A stretch of 64,000 bases of DNA from Stutzerimonas stutzeri. Its GTDB lineage: Bacteria > Pseudomonadota > Gammaproteobacteria > Pseudomonadales > Pseudomonadaceae. The position numbers were made by a program, and so were the translations under genes. A model generated the notes under the pieces. That model was not told the DNA's origin. It searched no databases and saw only the letters and a program-made list of their open reading frames with translations. The stretch is from contig CP077641.1 of NCBI GenBank assembly GCA_019056435.1, positions 2,790,001 to 2,854,000 of the forward strand. The letters are read 5' to 3'. This document shows, one piece after another, positions 13,753-28,089 of the stretch (position 1 is its first letter; each line of letters begins with the position of its first letter).

Positions 13753-14883
13753 TCAGGCATTGGGCTGCAGTCGCGCGTCACCGCTCTGCTGCTGGTTGGC
13801 GGCCGGCGTTTCCTTTGGAACGCCGGCGACGCTGAGTTCCGGGAAGCTGCCACCGATGAACTCGACGCTGCGGGTCGGGAAGGCGAACTGCACGCCCATC
13901 TCGCGGATGCCGTCGAGCAGCTTCAGGTTGATCTCCTGCTGGGCGTCCATGTACTTGTTGTAGTCCGAGACCTGCATGATATAGACGACCTCGAAGGTCA
14001 GCTGGCTGTCGTCGAAGGCCAAGAAATGCGCCCGGTCGAAATTGGCATTTTCCACACCATCGATGATGCGCTTCACCAGCGCGGCGACTTCGCGGACCTT
14101 GTCCGATGGGGTGTTGTAGGTGATGCCGAACTTGAACACGATCCGTCGGGTATTCATGCGCTTGTAGTTGTGCAGGGTCTGCTTGAGCAGGTCGGCGTTG
14201 GCGCAAACCACCTGCTCGCCGCTCAGCGCGCGGATGCGGGTGGTCTTCAGGCCGATGTGTTCGATGTTGCCCGCCACCGAACCGAATACGACGAAATCAC
14301 CGATTTCGAAGGGCTTGTCCACGCCGATCGACAGCGACGCGAAGATATCGCTGAGCAGCGTCTGTACGGCCAGGGCGATGGCGATGCCGCCCACGCCCAG
14401 GCTGGCGACCATGGCGGTGATATCCACCCCCAGGTTGGCCAGGATCGACAGCAGCATCATCGTCCAGATGACGATGCGGATCATGATGCCGATGATGGTC
14501 GTGGTGACCGGGTTGCGTGCCTTGCCGTCGCGCGTCAGGCTTTCCATCCACAGGCGCGCGGCGGTATCCATCCACAGCGCGATCTGGAACGCCAAGGCGA
14601 TGAACCAGCCATGCGACATGGCCGATTCCCAGCGGTCCGGCAGCTGCACGACCTTCAGGGCGATGAGCAGCGAAAGGGCAATCAGCAGGACATGGCTGGT
14701 GCGGCTGAGCATCTCCGCCGCAATGCTGGCGAAACCGCTGCGCGAGCCCTTGGCGAGCTTTCTCAAACGGTTGGTGATGAGGCGCAGCACGGTCTGCAGG
14801 ACCAGGTAGCTGACGACGGTAACGCCAAGGATGATGGCGATGTTGATCCACAGCTGTTCGTTCAGCATCTGGTCCCAATTCAT
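13753..14883 (-). CDS. Mechanosensitive channel, MscS family
   Basis: A 376-aa inner-membrane protein with about four to five N-terminal transmembrane segments followed by the MscS core. The pore helix region is ITAMVASLGVGGIAIALAVQTLLSDIFASL, with the Gly/Ala pattern of TM3 (no more than this short excerpt is needed to assign it), then KPFEIGDFVVFGSVAGNIEHIGLKTTRI for the beta domain. It would open under membrane tension and release solutes on osmotic downshock. The longer N-terminus suggests a YbdG/YjeP-type medium-size homologue rather than the 286-aa MscS. Convergent with acs; no operon partner. Confidence 0.88.
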   Translation of the reverse strand: MNWDQMLNEQLWINIAIILGVTVVSYLVLQTVLRLITNRLRKLAKGSRSGFASIAAEMLSRTSHVLLIALSLLIALKVVQLPDRWESAMSHGWFIALAFQIALWMDTAARLWMESLTRDGKARNPVTTTIIGIMIRIVIWTMMLLSILANLGVDITAMVASLGVGGIAIALAVQTLLSDIFASLSIGVDKPFEIGDFVVFGSVAGNIEHIGLKTTRIRALSGEQVVCANADLLKQTLHNYKRMNTRRIVFKFGITYNTPSDKVREVAALVKRIIDGVENANFDRAHFLAFDDSQLTFEVVYIMQVSDYNKYMDAQQEINLKLLDGIREMGVQFAFPTRSVEFIGGSFPELSVAGVPKETPAANQQQSGDARLQPNA

Positions 14884-14992
14884 CTAACGAGGCCTCCGGT
14901 CTAAGAGCGATGACTCTTTTCAGTAGTCACGATCGCGCATTAGTTCCCGATTAGCCGCCTCGAAAGCGAAACGCTGTGGCACGCCCCGAGCG

Positions 14993-15346
14993 TCAGCGGG
15001 GCGGGGTAATGCCCTTGAGGTCCTCATAACCGCCGGCGTTATAGACCTTTTCATAGCCCATCTCGCGCAACAGGTCCTGTGCCGCGGAGGAACGGCTGCC
15101 GCTGCGGCAATAGAGCACCACCGGGGTGCCCTTGTCGGGCACGATGCTGGCGATGCGTTCGGCCAGATCTGCCGTTTCGACGCGTGTCGCACCGGGTAGG
15201 GCGCCTTGGGCATGCTCCTGCTCGGTTCGCACGTCGATAAGGACCGCGTCCGGTTGCTGCAGTGCACGGAGCGCGGCGGACTGGTCGACCTGCCCGGCGC
15301 TAGCCAGCGATGCAAAGGCGATCAGTGCGATCAAGAGTCGGTGCAT
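14993..15346 (-). CDS. Periplasmic rhodanese-domain protein
   Basis: A 117-aa single rhodanese domain behind a short signal peptide (MHRLLIALIAFASLASAG). It has VLIDVRTEQEHAQGALPGA and the active-site loop YCRSGSRSS with the catalytic Cys near residue 79, then GYEKVYNAGGYEDLKG. It resembles PspE-like periplasmic sulfurtransferases, which move sulfane sulfur to an acceptor. No partner gene is adjacent. Confidence 0.85.
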   Translation of the reverse strand: MHRLLIALIAFASLASAGQVDQSAALRALQQPDAVLIDVRTEQEHAQGALPGATRVETADLAERIASIVPDKGTPVVLYCRSGSRSSAAQDLLREMGYEKVYNAGGYEDLKGITPPR

Positions 15347-15376
15347 GGCGCTTGCTCCTCGGACGTTGGATCGCGC

Positions 15377-15472
15377 TCAGCTTATCAGTCGGCTGAGGTT
15401 GGGAAGGATGAGCACCACTGCCGTGGCGATCAGGATCAGGGTCGCCTGCCTGATTTTCTTGTGCTTGAACAT
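15377..15472 (-). CDS. Possible small single-pass membrane peptide (31 aa)
   Basis: Starting at ATG 15472 the frame encodes a basic N-terminus (MFKHKKIRQ) followed by one hydrophobic helix (ATLILIATAVVLILP) and a short tail. AAGG lies about nine nt before the ATG. Codon use fits the genome and it sits alone between the rhodanese gene and the low-complexity protein gene. The frame is open further upstream to 15604, but that extension looks non-coding. I do not recognise it. Confidence 0.35.
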   Translation of the reverse strand: MFKHKKIRQATLILIATAVVLILPNLSRLIS

Positions 15473-15734
15473 GATGGCGGCCTTGTTGTTGTCAGGCGCG
15501 GACGTCGATGGGCCCCGCGTCTTGATGGCTGTGATGATGGGAACGCGCTGCATGAGGATGACGCAGGCGCCCCTGTCGAGGGCCCTGGTCGCATGGTTCT
15601 GCACGCAGGTGTGGTCAGCTTCGTTCCTGAAAAAAACAAAGCAATATGTGGACCATCGTTTCAGCAGGCATCGCGCACCCGTCGGGTTCCCGGTTGTCCA
15701 TCAGAGACAAGCCGACGAAAAGAGAGGGCACGAC

Positions 15735-16272
15735 ATGACTCGATACCTGATGATCCCGCTACTGACCGTTATTGCCGCCGCGCGCCGCGGCGCAGGAAGA
15801 GGGCCTGACGCTCCAGCAGGAGCGCGACCGCATTGGTGCGCGAATGGAGGCCGAAAGGCGTGAGACCGGGCGCGGGATCAATGCCATCCGCGAGCCGGAG
15901 GCAGCCCGCCAGGCGGAGCAGGCGCCCGACACCGGTGCGGTACCGTCGAACCGCGCCATCGGACCGCGTGCTGCCTCGCCACAGCAGTCAGGCGCCACGC
16001 CGGGGTTGAGCAATGACCCGGTCGGCGATCCGGATCCCGCCCAGCCCGGCGCGGAGGATTCGCCGATCACGACGACCGGTCCGGGAATTTCGACAACCGG
16101 TCCAGGGACGTCCACGACGACCGGTACGCCGGGCGAATCCAGTCCCCGTAATGGTGCAAATGGAAACGCTGGGTCGGCAGGTGGTGCGCCAGCGGGTGGA
16201 ATCGGAACATCCAGCGGTAACGGGAATGCAGGGCCCGGGGGCACGAGCCTCGGGGCGTCGGGCGGCAACTGA
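15735..16272 (+). CDS. Low-complexity secreted protein (frame break near 15778)
   Basis: The signal peptide MTRYLMIPLLTVIAA is in one frame and the mature part, beginning APRAAAQEEGLTLQQERDRIGARMEAERRE, is in the next frame; a one-base insertion in the GCC/GCG-rich stretch near 15778 (or loss of two bases) explains this. The corrected protein has about 178 aa: a charged helical segment (20-65), then a Gly/Ser/Thr/Pro-rich tail with repeats of the TTGPG type (16065-16130) and GN/GG steps to the end. No family is recognised; the composition suggests an exported, disordered protein. Confidence 0.6.
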
Positions 16273-16318
16273 GGCGCAAGCGCGATCAGTGAAGGGCACT
16301 TTGCCTGGCCCGGAAACG

Positions 16319-16345
16319 ACAAAGCCCCGGATGACGGGGCTTTGT
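16319..16345. terminator. Rho-independent terminator shared by the low-complexity gene and tRNA-Ser
   Basis: ACAAAGCCCC pairs with GGGGCTTTGT around a 7-base loop. It lies 8 nt past the 3' end of the minus-strand tRNA and after the plus-strand secreted-protein gene, with T-rich ends on both strands. Confidence 0.85.
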
Positions 16346-16352
16346 ATGGGTC

Positions 16353-16442
16353 TGGCGGTGAGGGAGGGATTCGAACCCTCGATACGGTTTCCCGTATACA
16401 CACTTTCCAGGCGTGCTCCTTCAACCGCTCGGACACCTCACC
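16353..16442 (-). tRNA. tRNA-Ser (anticodon GGA)
   Basis: Read on the minus strand, acceptor arms GGTGAGG and CCTCACC are followed by discriminator G and an encoded CCA. The T arm has GGTTCGAATCC, the anticodon loop is CTGGAAA with GGA reading UCC/UCU, and the long variable arm (TACGGGAAACCGTA) marks a class II serine tRNA. Total length with CCA is 90 nt. Confidence 0.97.
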
Positions 16443-16479
16443 GGATCTCGAGGACAGCTGGTGTCCGTCGAGGCGCGCT

Positions 16480-16508
16480 AATGTAGCCGAACACTTCGCC
16501 AATGGCAA
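16480..16508 (-). promoter_or_regulatory. Sigma-70 promoter of tRNA-Ser
   Basis: On the minus strand TTGCCA, 17 nt spacer, TACATT. Transcription would begin about 30 nt before the mature tRNA 5' end. Confidence 0.7.
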
Positions 16509-16672
16509 AAAGTTTTTGAGTTTTTTCATGCGGTTAAGCAGTTGTCTGAATACTGGCAATTTGACGGTATCCACGGAACCATTGCGTGTTCTAGGGTTCT
16601 GACGTCACATTGGTGTCCGAAGTTGCGGTCTAATGACGACGCCTGAATATAGAGAGAGCCGGGAAGGCTTCG

Positions 16673-17980
16673 ATGAAGTTATTCAAAAGCAAGCGCAAGC
16701 GACCCGATGCGGTGCTGGTTCCAACCAAGCGGCGCCTGCACGTCAGTCATCTGGAGCTCGGCATGTTCATTTGCGAGCTGGACCGGCCCTGGCGCCAGAC
16801 CGACTTCCTGTTTCAGGGCTTCCCGCTGCTCAAGCTCGAACACATTCAGGCGGTGCGCGAGCGTTGTGATCATGTGTTCGTCGACGACACCCGCCGGGTG
16901 CTGATCGATGAGGGTCAAATGATCGTGCCTACGGCAACGCCCCTGAAAGTCGACCGCAAGCTCAATCGCATCCCGCTCTCGCTCGAAGTCCAAGAAGCCC
17001 GCGCTGCTTATGTGCACAGCGTGACGGTGCTAGACCAGGTGCTGGATGATGTCCAGATGGGCCGCCCGATCGACACCAAGGCTTGCCAGCAACTGGTCAA
17101 ACGTAACCTCGAAAGCATGCTGCGCAACGAAAGCGCGATGCTATGGCTGACAAGGCTGAAGTCGCAGGACGTCTACACTAGCCTCCATTGCCTCTCGGTA
17201 TCGATCCTGGCGATGGGTTTCGGCACGCACCTCGGTCTGTCGGATGAAAAGGTCGAGTTGCTCGGCATTGCCGGATTGCTACATGACGTCGGCAAGATGA
17301 AGATCAACCCGCAGATCCTTAACAAGCCAGGCAAGCTGACCCAAGAGGAGTTCGAACACATCAAGCAGCACCCGGAGTTCGGCTACCAGGCACTGTGTAC
17401 CCAGGCGGACATTCCGCCAGCCGCGGCGCAGGCCGCGCACGGGCATCACGAGCGGCTCGACGGTCGCGGCTATCCGCGTGGCCTGGACCGCTACCAGATC
17501 CCCTTCACAACGCGGGTGATCACAATCATCGATGCCTTCGATGCCATCACCAGCCACCGTACCTATGACAACGCCAGGCCGATTCAGGCGGCTTATGACG
17601 TGCTGCGCAGCGGTGCTGACCAGCAGTTCGACGAGGCACTCGTTCAGGAATTCATCCGCTGGCTCGGCGTATTCCCGGTGGGCACGCTGGTCGAGCTGCA
17701 TACGGGCGAAGTGGCGCTGGTGCTGGAAAAACATCCCCAATTGCACCTGCGGCCGAAGGTCGTGGTGCTGCGCAAAGCGGACAAGCAGCCGTGCGAACCG
17801 CGCTATCTGGACCTGGCCCAGCTCACCGTGGACGTCGAGGGCACGCCTTACCGAATCAGCAGTGGCTTGTCCGATGGCTCCTTTGGGTTGTATGTCTCCG
17901 ACCCTCAGCTGCAGGGCATCCTGCACCCAGAGCTGCTTGCGGTACTCGAACTCGAGCCGGAGCCGGAGGCTGTTCGCTGA
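16673..17980 (+). CDS. HD-GYP domain protein, putative cyclic di-GMP phosphodiesterase
   Basis: A 435-aa cytoplasmic protein. Residues ~20-130 form the DUF3391 domain that precedes many Pseudomonas HD-GYP domains. The HD-GYP domain spans ~160-330, with H204-D205 in GLLHDVGKM, a following H--HP--GY segment, HGHHERLDGRGYP (GYP at 266-268) and IIDAFDAITSHRTY. All expected metal and GYP residues are present, so it is probably active in cleaving c-di-GMP. The last ~100 residues are beta-rich. The start ATG 16673 has GGGAAGG in front. Monocistronic. Confidence 0.92.
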   Translation: MKLFKSKRKRPDAVLVPTKRRLHVSHLELGMFICELDRPWRQTDFLFQGFPLLKLEHIQAVRERCDHVFVDDTRRVLIDEGQMIVPTATPLKVDRKLNRIPLSLEVQEARAAYVHSVTVLDQVLDDVQMGRPIDTKACQQLVKRNLESMLRNESAMLWLTRLKSQDVYTSLHCLSVSILAMGFGTHLGLSDEKVELLGIAGLLHDVGKMKINPQILNKPGKLTQEEFEHIKQHPEFGYQALCTQADIPPAAAQAAHGHHERLDGRGYPRGLDRYQIPFTTRVITIIDAFDAITSHRTYDNARPIQAAYDVLRSGADQQFDEALVQEFIRWLGVFPVGTLVELHTGEVALVLEKHPQLHLRPKVVVLRKADKQPCEPRYLDLAQLTVDVEGTPYRISSGLSDGSFGLYVSDPQLQGILHPELLAVLELEPEPEAVR

Positions 17981-18094
17981 GGCGTCTGTATTGCCCGTAG
18001 CCATGTGAAGCGTGACCGGGCGGTCGGTCACCGCGCTTTACCTGCCGATGCTCGCTGGTTAACGTCTGGCGACTTCTAACAAGGAATCCGCGCC

Positions 18095-18786
18095 ATGAGT
18101 GATCTGGTCTCTTACGAACTCGACGATGGTATCGCCACGCTGACGATCAACAACGGCAAGGTCAACGCCCTGTCCCCGGCGGTCTTCGAAGCCCTGAACG
18201 CTGCGCTCGATCGTGCAGAGCAGGATCGTGCCGTGGTGATCATTACCGGCCAGCCGGGCATCCTTTCGGGTGGCTACGACCTCAAGGTCATGACATCCAG
18301 TGCGGAGGCTGCGATTTCGCTGGTCGCTACCGGCTCCACCTTCACTCGCCGCATGCTGGCCCATCCTTTTCCCATCATTCTGGCTTGCCCGGGCCATGCC
18401 ATTGCCAAGGGTGCCTTCCTGTTACTGAGCGCCGATTATCGAATCGGCGTCGAGGGGCCTTTCACATCGGCTTGAACGAAGTCCAGATCGGCATGACCAT
18501 GCATCACGCTGGCATCGAACTGGCGCGCGACCGGCTGCGCAAGTCGGCGTTTCATCGTTCGGTCATCAATGGCGAGATCTTCGACCCGCAGGGTGCCGTC
18601 GATGCGGGTTTCCTCGATCGCGTAGTGCCAGTGGGTGAGCTGATGCCGGTCGCCCGGGCAACCGCCGAGCAGCTGAAGAAGATCAACATGACGGCGCACC
18701 GAAACAGCAAACTGAAGGTTCGCAAGGCCTTGCTGGAGACGCTGGACAAGGCCATCGAGCTGGACCGCCAGCATGCGCTGTCCTGA
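18095..18786 (+). CDS. Enoyl-CoA hydratase/isomerase (crotonase) family protein (frame break near 18455)
   Basis: The frame begins MSDLVSYELDDGIATLTINNGKVNALSPAVFEAL, a typical crotonase start, and has GQPGILSGGYDLKVM at the first oxyanion loop and PGHAIAKGAFLLLSADYRIGVEGPF at the second. It then breaks in GGGGCC at 18453-18458. Restoring one base gives FHIGLNEVQIGMTMHHAGIELAR to the stop at 18786, for 230 aa. The usual catalytic Glu positions of hydratases are not obvious (PGHAIAKGAF in place of the AVNG-ALGGG pattern), so the exact reaction is open. Monocistronic, followed by a strong terminator. Confidence 0.82.
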
Positions 18787-20133
<1,347 letters not shown>

Positions 20134-20185
20134 ACATTCGGGGCGTTCCGGCGCCCCTCTTTTCCCTCCAACGAGACGAACTGTG

Positions 20186-20467
20186 ATGAGCGATAGCCTG
20201 CAACTGATCCTGGAAGACGTCGATGGAACCCAGCTGGAAACGTCCTGCACCCGCTTTGCCGTCATGTGGCAGGGCCGAGAAGTCTGGATCCAGCAGGTCG
20301 GCAACAACCAGCTGATGATCGGCGTGGACGTCGAAGATGGCGATACCGAGTATGCCAACCTGCTCCTGCGGCCGCTGGCGACGAACCTGGTCAGTCTCGA
20401 GCTCGAGATGGAGCCGGTCGAGCGCGCGGCTGATGACCATGTGCACGGCCCTGACTGCGATCACTGA
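20186..20467 (+). CDS. Small conserved protein of the aru locus with His/Cys tail
   Basis: A 93-aa cytoplasmic protein, largely beta-strand in character (LQLILEDVDGTQLETSCTRFAVMWQGREVWIQQ), ending in DDHVHGPDCDH, which looks like a metal-binding tail. A small gene of this kind also lies directly before aruE in P. aeruginosa as I recall it. Function unknown. The tail motif recurs at the N-terminus of the SEC-C protein at 37905. Confidence 0.75.
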   Translation: MSDSLQLILEDVDGTQLETSCTRFAVMWQGREVWIQQVGNNQLMIGVDVEDGDTEYANLLLRPLATNLVSLELEMEPVERAADDHVHGPDCDH

Positions 20468-20473
20468 TCCATC

Positions 20474-21461
20474 GTGCCGCTGCTCGCGGATTTCCTCGCG
20501 CTGACGCTGGCCGGCCAGGAGCCGGTGGCCAAAGGAAGCGCGCACCCCGAGCGGGGCGCGGGTCCGCTGGTTGGCGGAGGGTGTCGTCGAGGTCATGCCC
20601 GTCGCGGCCGAGGACGCTGGGCTTGACCTGGTGCTGTCCGCCGGCGTGCACGGATGTGAGGTGGTACCGATCCGCTTGCTCGACCAGCTGATCCAACGCC
20701 TGGAGCGTGGCGACATCCGTCCTCGGGCGCGCCTGCTCTTGTTGTTCTGCAATCCGCCGGCGATGCGTCGTGGCGTTCGTCGGGTGGGTCAGGATCTGAA
20801 TCGGCTATTCTGCGGTGCTCATGCCGGACAAACCGGGTGGGAGGCCGATCGGGCGGCATTGCTCGAGCGGGCGGTGGCCGGGTTCTACCGGACGCCTGGC
20901 CGGGCTCGCTGGCATTACGACCTGCATTCGGCGATGCGGCCATCACGGTTACCGCAGTTCGCAGTCTGCCCCTGGGTTCCCGACCGGTCGGTGTCGCCGC
21001 AGAGCTTGTGGCGGCTGGGCGAGGCGGCGGTGGATGCCGTGCTCGTTCAGGAGCGGCCGTCCGCCACCTTCAGTGCTCACACCGCCACCCGCCATGGCGC
21101 GGAGGCGTTCACGCTGGAAGTTGCCGAGGCGCCGGACGGCACCTGGCCGGCCTGCCTGGATCGGCTGCTCGACGCTGCACAAGGCTGGATCGAGGCGACG
21201 GCCGTCCCGGCAGGGCTGGCGGGTATACGCCCTCAGGCGTATCGCCTTGCGCGAGAGATCGTCAAGCGCAGCGAGCGTTTTGTGCTGCACGTGCCGGACG
21301 ATATCGAGAACTTCACGCCGCTGCCGCCAGGTATGCTGCTGGCCGAGGATGGTCCGCACTGTTGGGTCGCCGAAGGGCCGCACGATCACATCCTGTTCCC
21401 GCTGGCCGATGTGGCCGTTGGCGAACGCGCCGCGCTTATCGTCGAGCCGCGGCCTTGGTGA
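20474..21461 (+). CDS. aruE: Succinylglutamate desuccinylase (frame break near 20542)
   Basis: This enzyme hydrolyses N2-succinylglutamate to succinate and glutamate, the last step of the arginine succinyltransferase pathway. The start GTG 20474 reads VPLLADFLALTLAGQEPVAKGSA; the frame then changes near 20542, where one extra base (or loss of two) is needed to continue TPSGARVRWLAEGVVEVMPV. Zinc-site elements typical of the M14-like AstE family follow: LSAGVHGCEVVP (His and Glu) and HYDLHSAM (His). The corrected protein has 328 aa, near the family norm. It lies 6 nt after the small gene and converges with the DUF2892 gene. Confidence 0.88.
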
Positions 21462-21476
21462 TCCCCTGGCCGAGGC

Positions 21477-21839
21477 TCAGACGCCGGTCGGAGGGTTGCG
21501 CAGTGAGTCGTTCCCTGTGACGGTCGCCGTCTCCGTAGCCGCCTGTGCGCTGCGCTGGAGTTGCTGCTGATCCGATTCGCTGCGGTGCAACGGCATGTGG
21601 TGCGAGCGACCCTCCGCGTGCTTCGAATGCTCGTCGAGTTCGCAGAGCACGCGTTTGGCTTCGCAATGGCCGGTTACCCCGCGCGCCAGCGCCATACCGC
21701 CCATTGCGACTTGTAGCAGACCGCCGATTCCGCCGCGGCTCAATCCCTTGCCGAGGAAGAACAGCCCGCCGGCAATGGAGGCGGCTCGCTCCCAGCCGTG
21801 GACGTTCTGTGACGATTGCTTGATGGATTTCAGGTTCAT
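21477..21839 (-). CDS. DUF2892 (YgaP-like) membrane protein
   Basis: A 120-aa protein with NVHGWERAASIAGGLFFLGKGLSRGG and a second hydrophobic stretch LLQVAMGGMALARGVTGHC, the two-helix pattern of DUF2892. A soluble, charged tail follows, with EHSKHAEGRSHHMPLHR, and ends in a Ser/Thr/Gln-rich stretch. Function unknown. Confidence 0.75.
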   Translation of the reverse strand: MNLKSIKQSSQNVHGWERAASIAGGLFFLGKGLSRGGIGGLLQVAMGGMALARGVTGHCEAKRVLCELDEHSKHAEGRSHHMPLHRSESDQQQLQRSAQAATETATVTGNDSLRNPPTGV

Positions 21840-21951
21840 GGCCGTTCACTCCGCTGTGATGTGAACAGATGACCGTCCCGCCCGGCGCCTCGTTCCGCCG
21901 GGCCGACGGTGCGCCAGTGGCGCCCGACCTGTGGCTGTTGCGCTAAAGGCG

Positions 21952-23985
21952 TCAGGCCCCGGTGAGACCAAAAACCTTGAGGACGAAGGCGTACTCCAGC
22001 GCCACGTCCTTGAGCGCCTGGTAGCGGCCGCTCATGCCGCCGTGACCGGCGCCGAATTCGGTCTTGAGCAACAGCAGATTGTCGTCGGTGCGGGTGGCGC
22101 GCAGCTTGGCGACCCACTTGGCAGCCTCCCAGTACTGCACACGGCTGTCGTTGTAGCCGGCCACGGCCAGCAGTGGCGGATAGGCCTGGGCCCGGACGTT
22201 CTCATAAGGCGCATAGGCGCGGATGCGTTCGTGCACCTCGGGCTGGTTCGGGTCGCCCCATTCGTCGTACTCGGTCACGGTCAGCGGCAGGTCGGCGTTG
22301 AGCATGGTGTTGAGCACGTCGACGAAGGGCACCTCGGCGATCGCCGCACCGAACAGCTCCGGACGCAGGTTGAGCACCGCACCGATCAGCAGACCACCGG
22401 CGCTACCGCCGCTGATGGCCAGGCGTGGCGACGTGGTGTAGCCATCGGCCAAGAGCTGTTCGGCGCAGGCGATGAAATCGTTGAAGGTGTTCGGCTTGTG
22501 TTCCAGCTTGCCGGCGCGGTACCAGGCTTCGCCCAGATCACCCCCGCCACGCACATGCGCGATGGCGAAGACGAAGCCGCGGTCGAGCAGCGACAGCCGC
22601 GCGTGGGAGAACCAGGGGTCGAGGCTGTGACCGTAGGCGCCGTAGCCGTAGAGGTAGAGCGGTGCGGGCTTGCCAAAGCTGTCGCGGCGGCCGACCAGGC
22701 TGATGGGAATCTGCGTGCCGTCCTGGGCGGTCGCCCAGATGCGCCGACTTTCATAGGCATCGGCATCGAAGGGGCCTTCCACCGGGGTCTCCTTGAGCAC
22801 CTCCTGCGTGCCGTCGGCCAAGGTCAGCTGGCGAATCTGCGCCGGGCGATTCAACGCCTCGTAGCGCAGGCGGATCACCGTGCTGTTGAATTCCAGCGAA
22901 TTCTGCACGTGCAGGCTGTAGGCCGCATCGGGCAACTGCAGGCGATAGGGCTGGATGCCCTGTGGCCGCACCTCGATCACCGGCAGGCCGCTTTCGCGCA
23001 GGGTCAGGGTGATCGCCTCGGCGTTCAGGCTGACGTCCTCGAGCATCACTGCGTCGTCGTGTGGGACCAGCTCCTGCCAGTGCTCGCGGCCTGGCTCGGT
23101 CTCGCTGGCGTGATAAAGGGCGAAGTTGATGCCCGCCTGGTTGCTGCGGATCAGCCAGCGCCACTGGCCTTCGTGCAGGCCATGATCGGGGAAGTACTCG
23201 TGATCCTCCTGGCGCGGTGCCAGACAGGTCCAGCTGCCCTCCGGCTGGTCCGCCGAGAGCACCCAGGCTTCGCTGGTGGTCTTGCTGTGGGAGAGGATGA
23301 CCAGCTGGCGGTCGGAGCTGGCGCGGTAGCAATGCACGAAGAAGCGCCCGTCCGGGTCGTGGAATACCGTGTGGCTGCCGGTTTCGCCCAGGCGATGGCG
23401 ATAGATCCTGTGTGGTCGGTGGGTCTCGTCCAGCTCGCCGTAGAACAGGGTCTGGCTGTCGTTGGCCCAGGTCATGCTGCCGTCGCAGTTGTCGAAGGGC
23501 AGCTCGGTGACCGCGCCGCTGGCCAGGTCCTTGACGTAAAGCCGGTAGATCTCGTCGCCTTCGCGGTCGAGGCTGTAGGCGAGCTTGCTGTGGTCCTGGC
23601 TGACGCTGAAGGCACCCAGCGAAAGAAAGCCGCCGCCGGCCAGCTCGTTGGGGTCGAGCAGCAGCTGTTCGGCGCTTTCATCGACGGTCAGCGAACCATC
23701 CAGCGGGCGCGGGCAGCGATAGTGTCGCGGATACTCATCCCCCGCAGTGGTGCGCTGGTAGTACAGCCACGGGCCCCAGGGGGAGGGCAGGGACAGATCG
23801 GTTTCGCGGATGCGGCGCTTGATCTCCTGGAAAAGCGTTTCACGCAGATCCGCTTGATCAGCCAGTTGTTCCTCCAGATAGGCGTTTTCGGCCTTCAAGT
23901 AGTCCAGAACGTCCTGGGCGTCGCGGTTCTCGAGCCATTTGTACGGATCGCGGCCTTGGTCGACTCGGGCGATAGGGGCGGGCAT
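21952..23985 (-). CDS. ptrB: Oligopeptidase B (prolyl oligopeptidase family S9A)
   Basis: A 677-aa cytoplasmic serine peptidase that trims short peptides after Arg or Lys. The N-terminus has DPYKWLENRDAQDVLDYLKAEN, typical of oligopeptidase B, followed by a beta-propeller of about 400 residues. The C-terminal alpha/beta-hydrolase domain carries YGAYGHSLDPWFS, the nucleophile motif SGGSAGGLL, the late Asp region AGYNDSRVQYWEAAKW and the His motif GAGHGGMSGRY. Length is normal. Monocistronic, divergent from fadBA across 456 nt. Confidence 0.94.
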   Translation of the reverse strand: MPAPIARVDQGRDPYKWLENRDAQDVLDYLKAENAYLEEQLADQADLRETLFQEIKRRIRETDLSLPSPWGPWLYYQRTTAGDEYPRHYRCPRPLDGSLTVDESAEQLLLDPNELAGGGFLSLGAFSVSQDHSKLAYSLDREGDEIYRLYVKDLASGAVTELPFDNCDGSMTWANDSQTLFYGELDETHRPHRIYRHRLGETGSHTVFHDPDGRFFVHCYRASSDRQLVILSHSKTTSEAWVLSADQPEGSWTCLAPRQEDHEYFPDHGLHEGQWRWLIRSNQAGINFALYHASETEPGREHWQELVPHDDAVMLEDVSLNAEAITLTLRESGLPVIEVRPQGIQPYRLQLPDAAYSLHVQNSLEFNSTVIRLRYEALNRPAQIRQLTLADGTQEVLKETPVEGPFDADAYESRRIWATAQDGTQIPISLVGRRDSFGKPAPLYLYGYGAYGHSLDPWFSHARLSLLDRGFVFAIAHVRGGGDLGEAWYRAGKLEHKPNTFNDFIACAEQLLADGYTTSPRLAISGGSAGGLLIGAVLNLRPELFGAAIAEVPFVDVLNTMLNADLPLTVTEYDEWGDPNQPEVHERIRAYAPYENVRAQAYPPLLAVAGYNDSRVQYWEAAKWVAKLRATRTDDNLLLLKTEFGAGHGGMSGRYQALKDVALEYAFVLKVFGLTGA

Positions 23986-27783
<3,798 letters not shown>

Positions 27784-27801
27784 GCTGTCTGAAACGCGAA
27801 G

Positions 27802-27832
27802 ACCGGGGCCCACGCGCCCCGGTTTTCTTTTT
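27802..27832 (+). terminator. Rho-independent terminator of fadBA
   Basis: ACCGGGGC and GCCCCGGT form an 8-bp stem with a 6-base loop, followed by TTTCTTTTT. Confidence 0.92.
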
Positions 27833-27861
27833 GAAGCGCCGCTGGGACGGGGAGGGGTCAG

Positions 27862-28089
27862 ATGCAGGTTACGCCAGGCCGTTATCGCCATTACAAGGGA
27901 CCGGAGTACCGGGTCTATGCGGTGGCCACGCATTCGGAGACCGAAGAGCCGGTGGTTTTCTACCAAGCGCTTTACGGCGATTACGGGCTGTGGGTAAGAC
28001 CGCTTTCGATGTTCATCGAAACGGTCGAGGTCGACGGCGAGACGCTGCCGCGATTTGCGCTGATCGAAGCCGAACCCAGCCGGTTTTGA
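27862..28089 (+). CDS. DUF1653 domain protein
   Basis: A 75-aa protein: MQVTPGRYRHYKGPEYRVYAVATHSET, then PVVFYQALYGDYGLWVRPLSMFIETVE. These are the hallmark residues of DUF1653 (YRHYKG, VFYQALYG, WVRP--MF). The start follows GGGGAGGGG. Function unknown; the place between fadA and topA is conserved in Pseudomonas. Confidence 0.9.
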   Translation: MQVTPGRYRHYKGPEYRVYAVATHSETEEPVVFYQALYGDYGLWVRPLSMFIETVEVDGETLPRFALIEAEPSRF

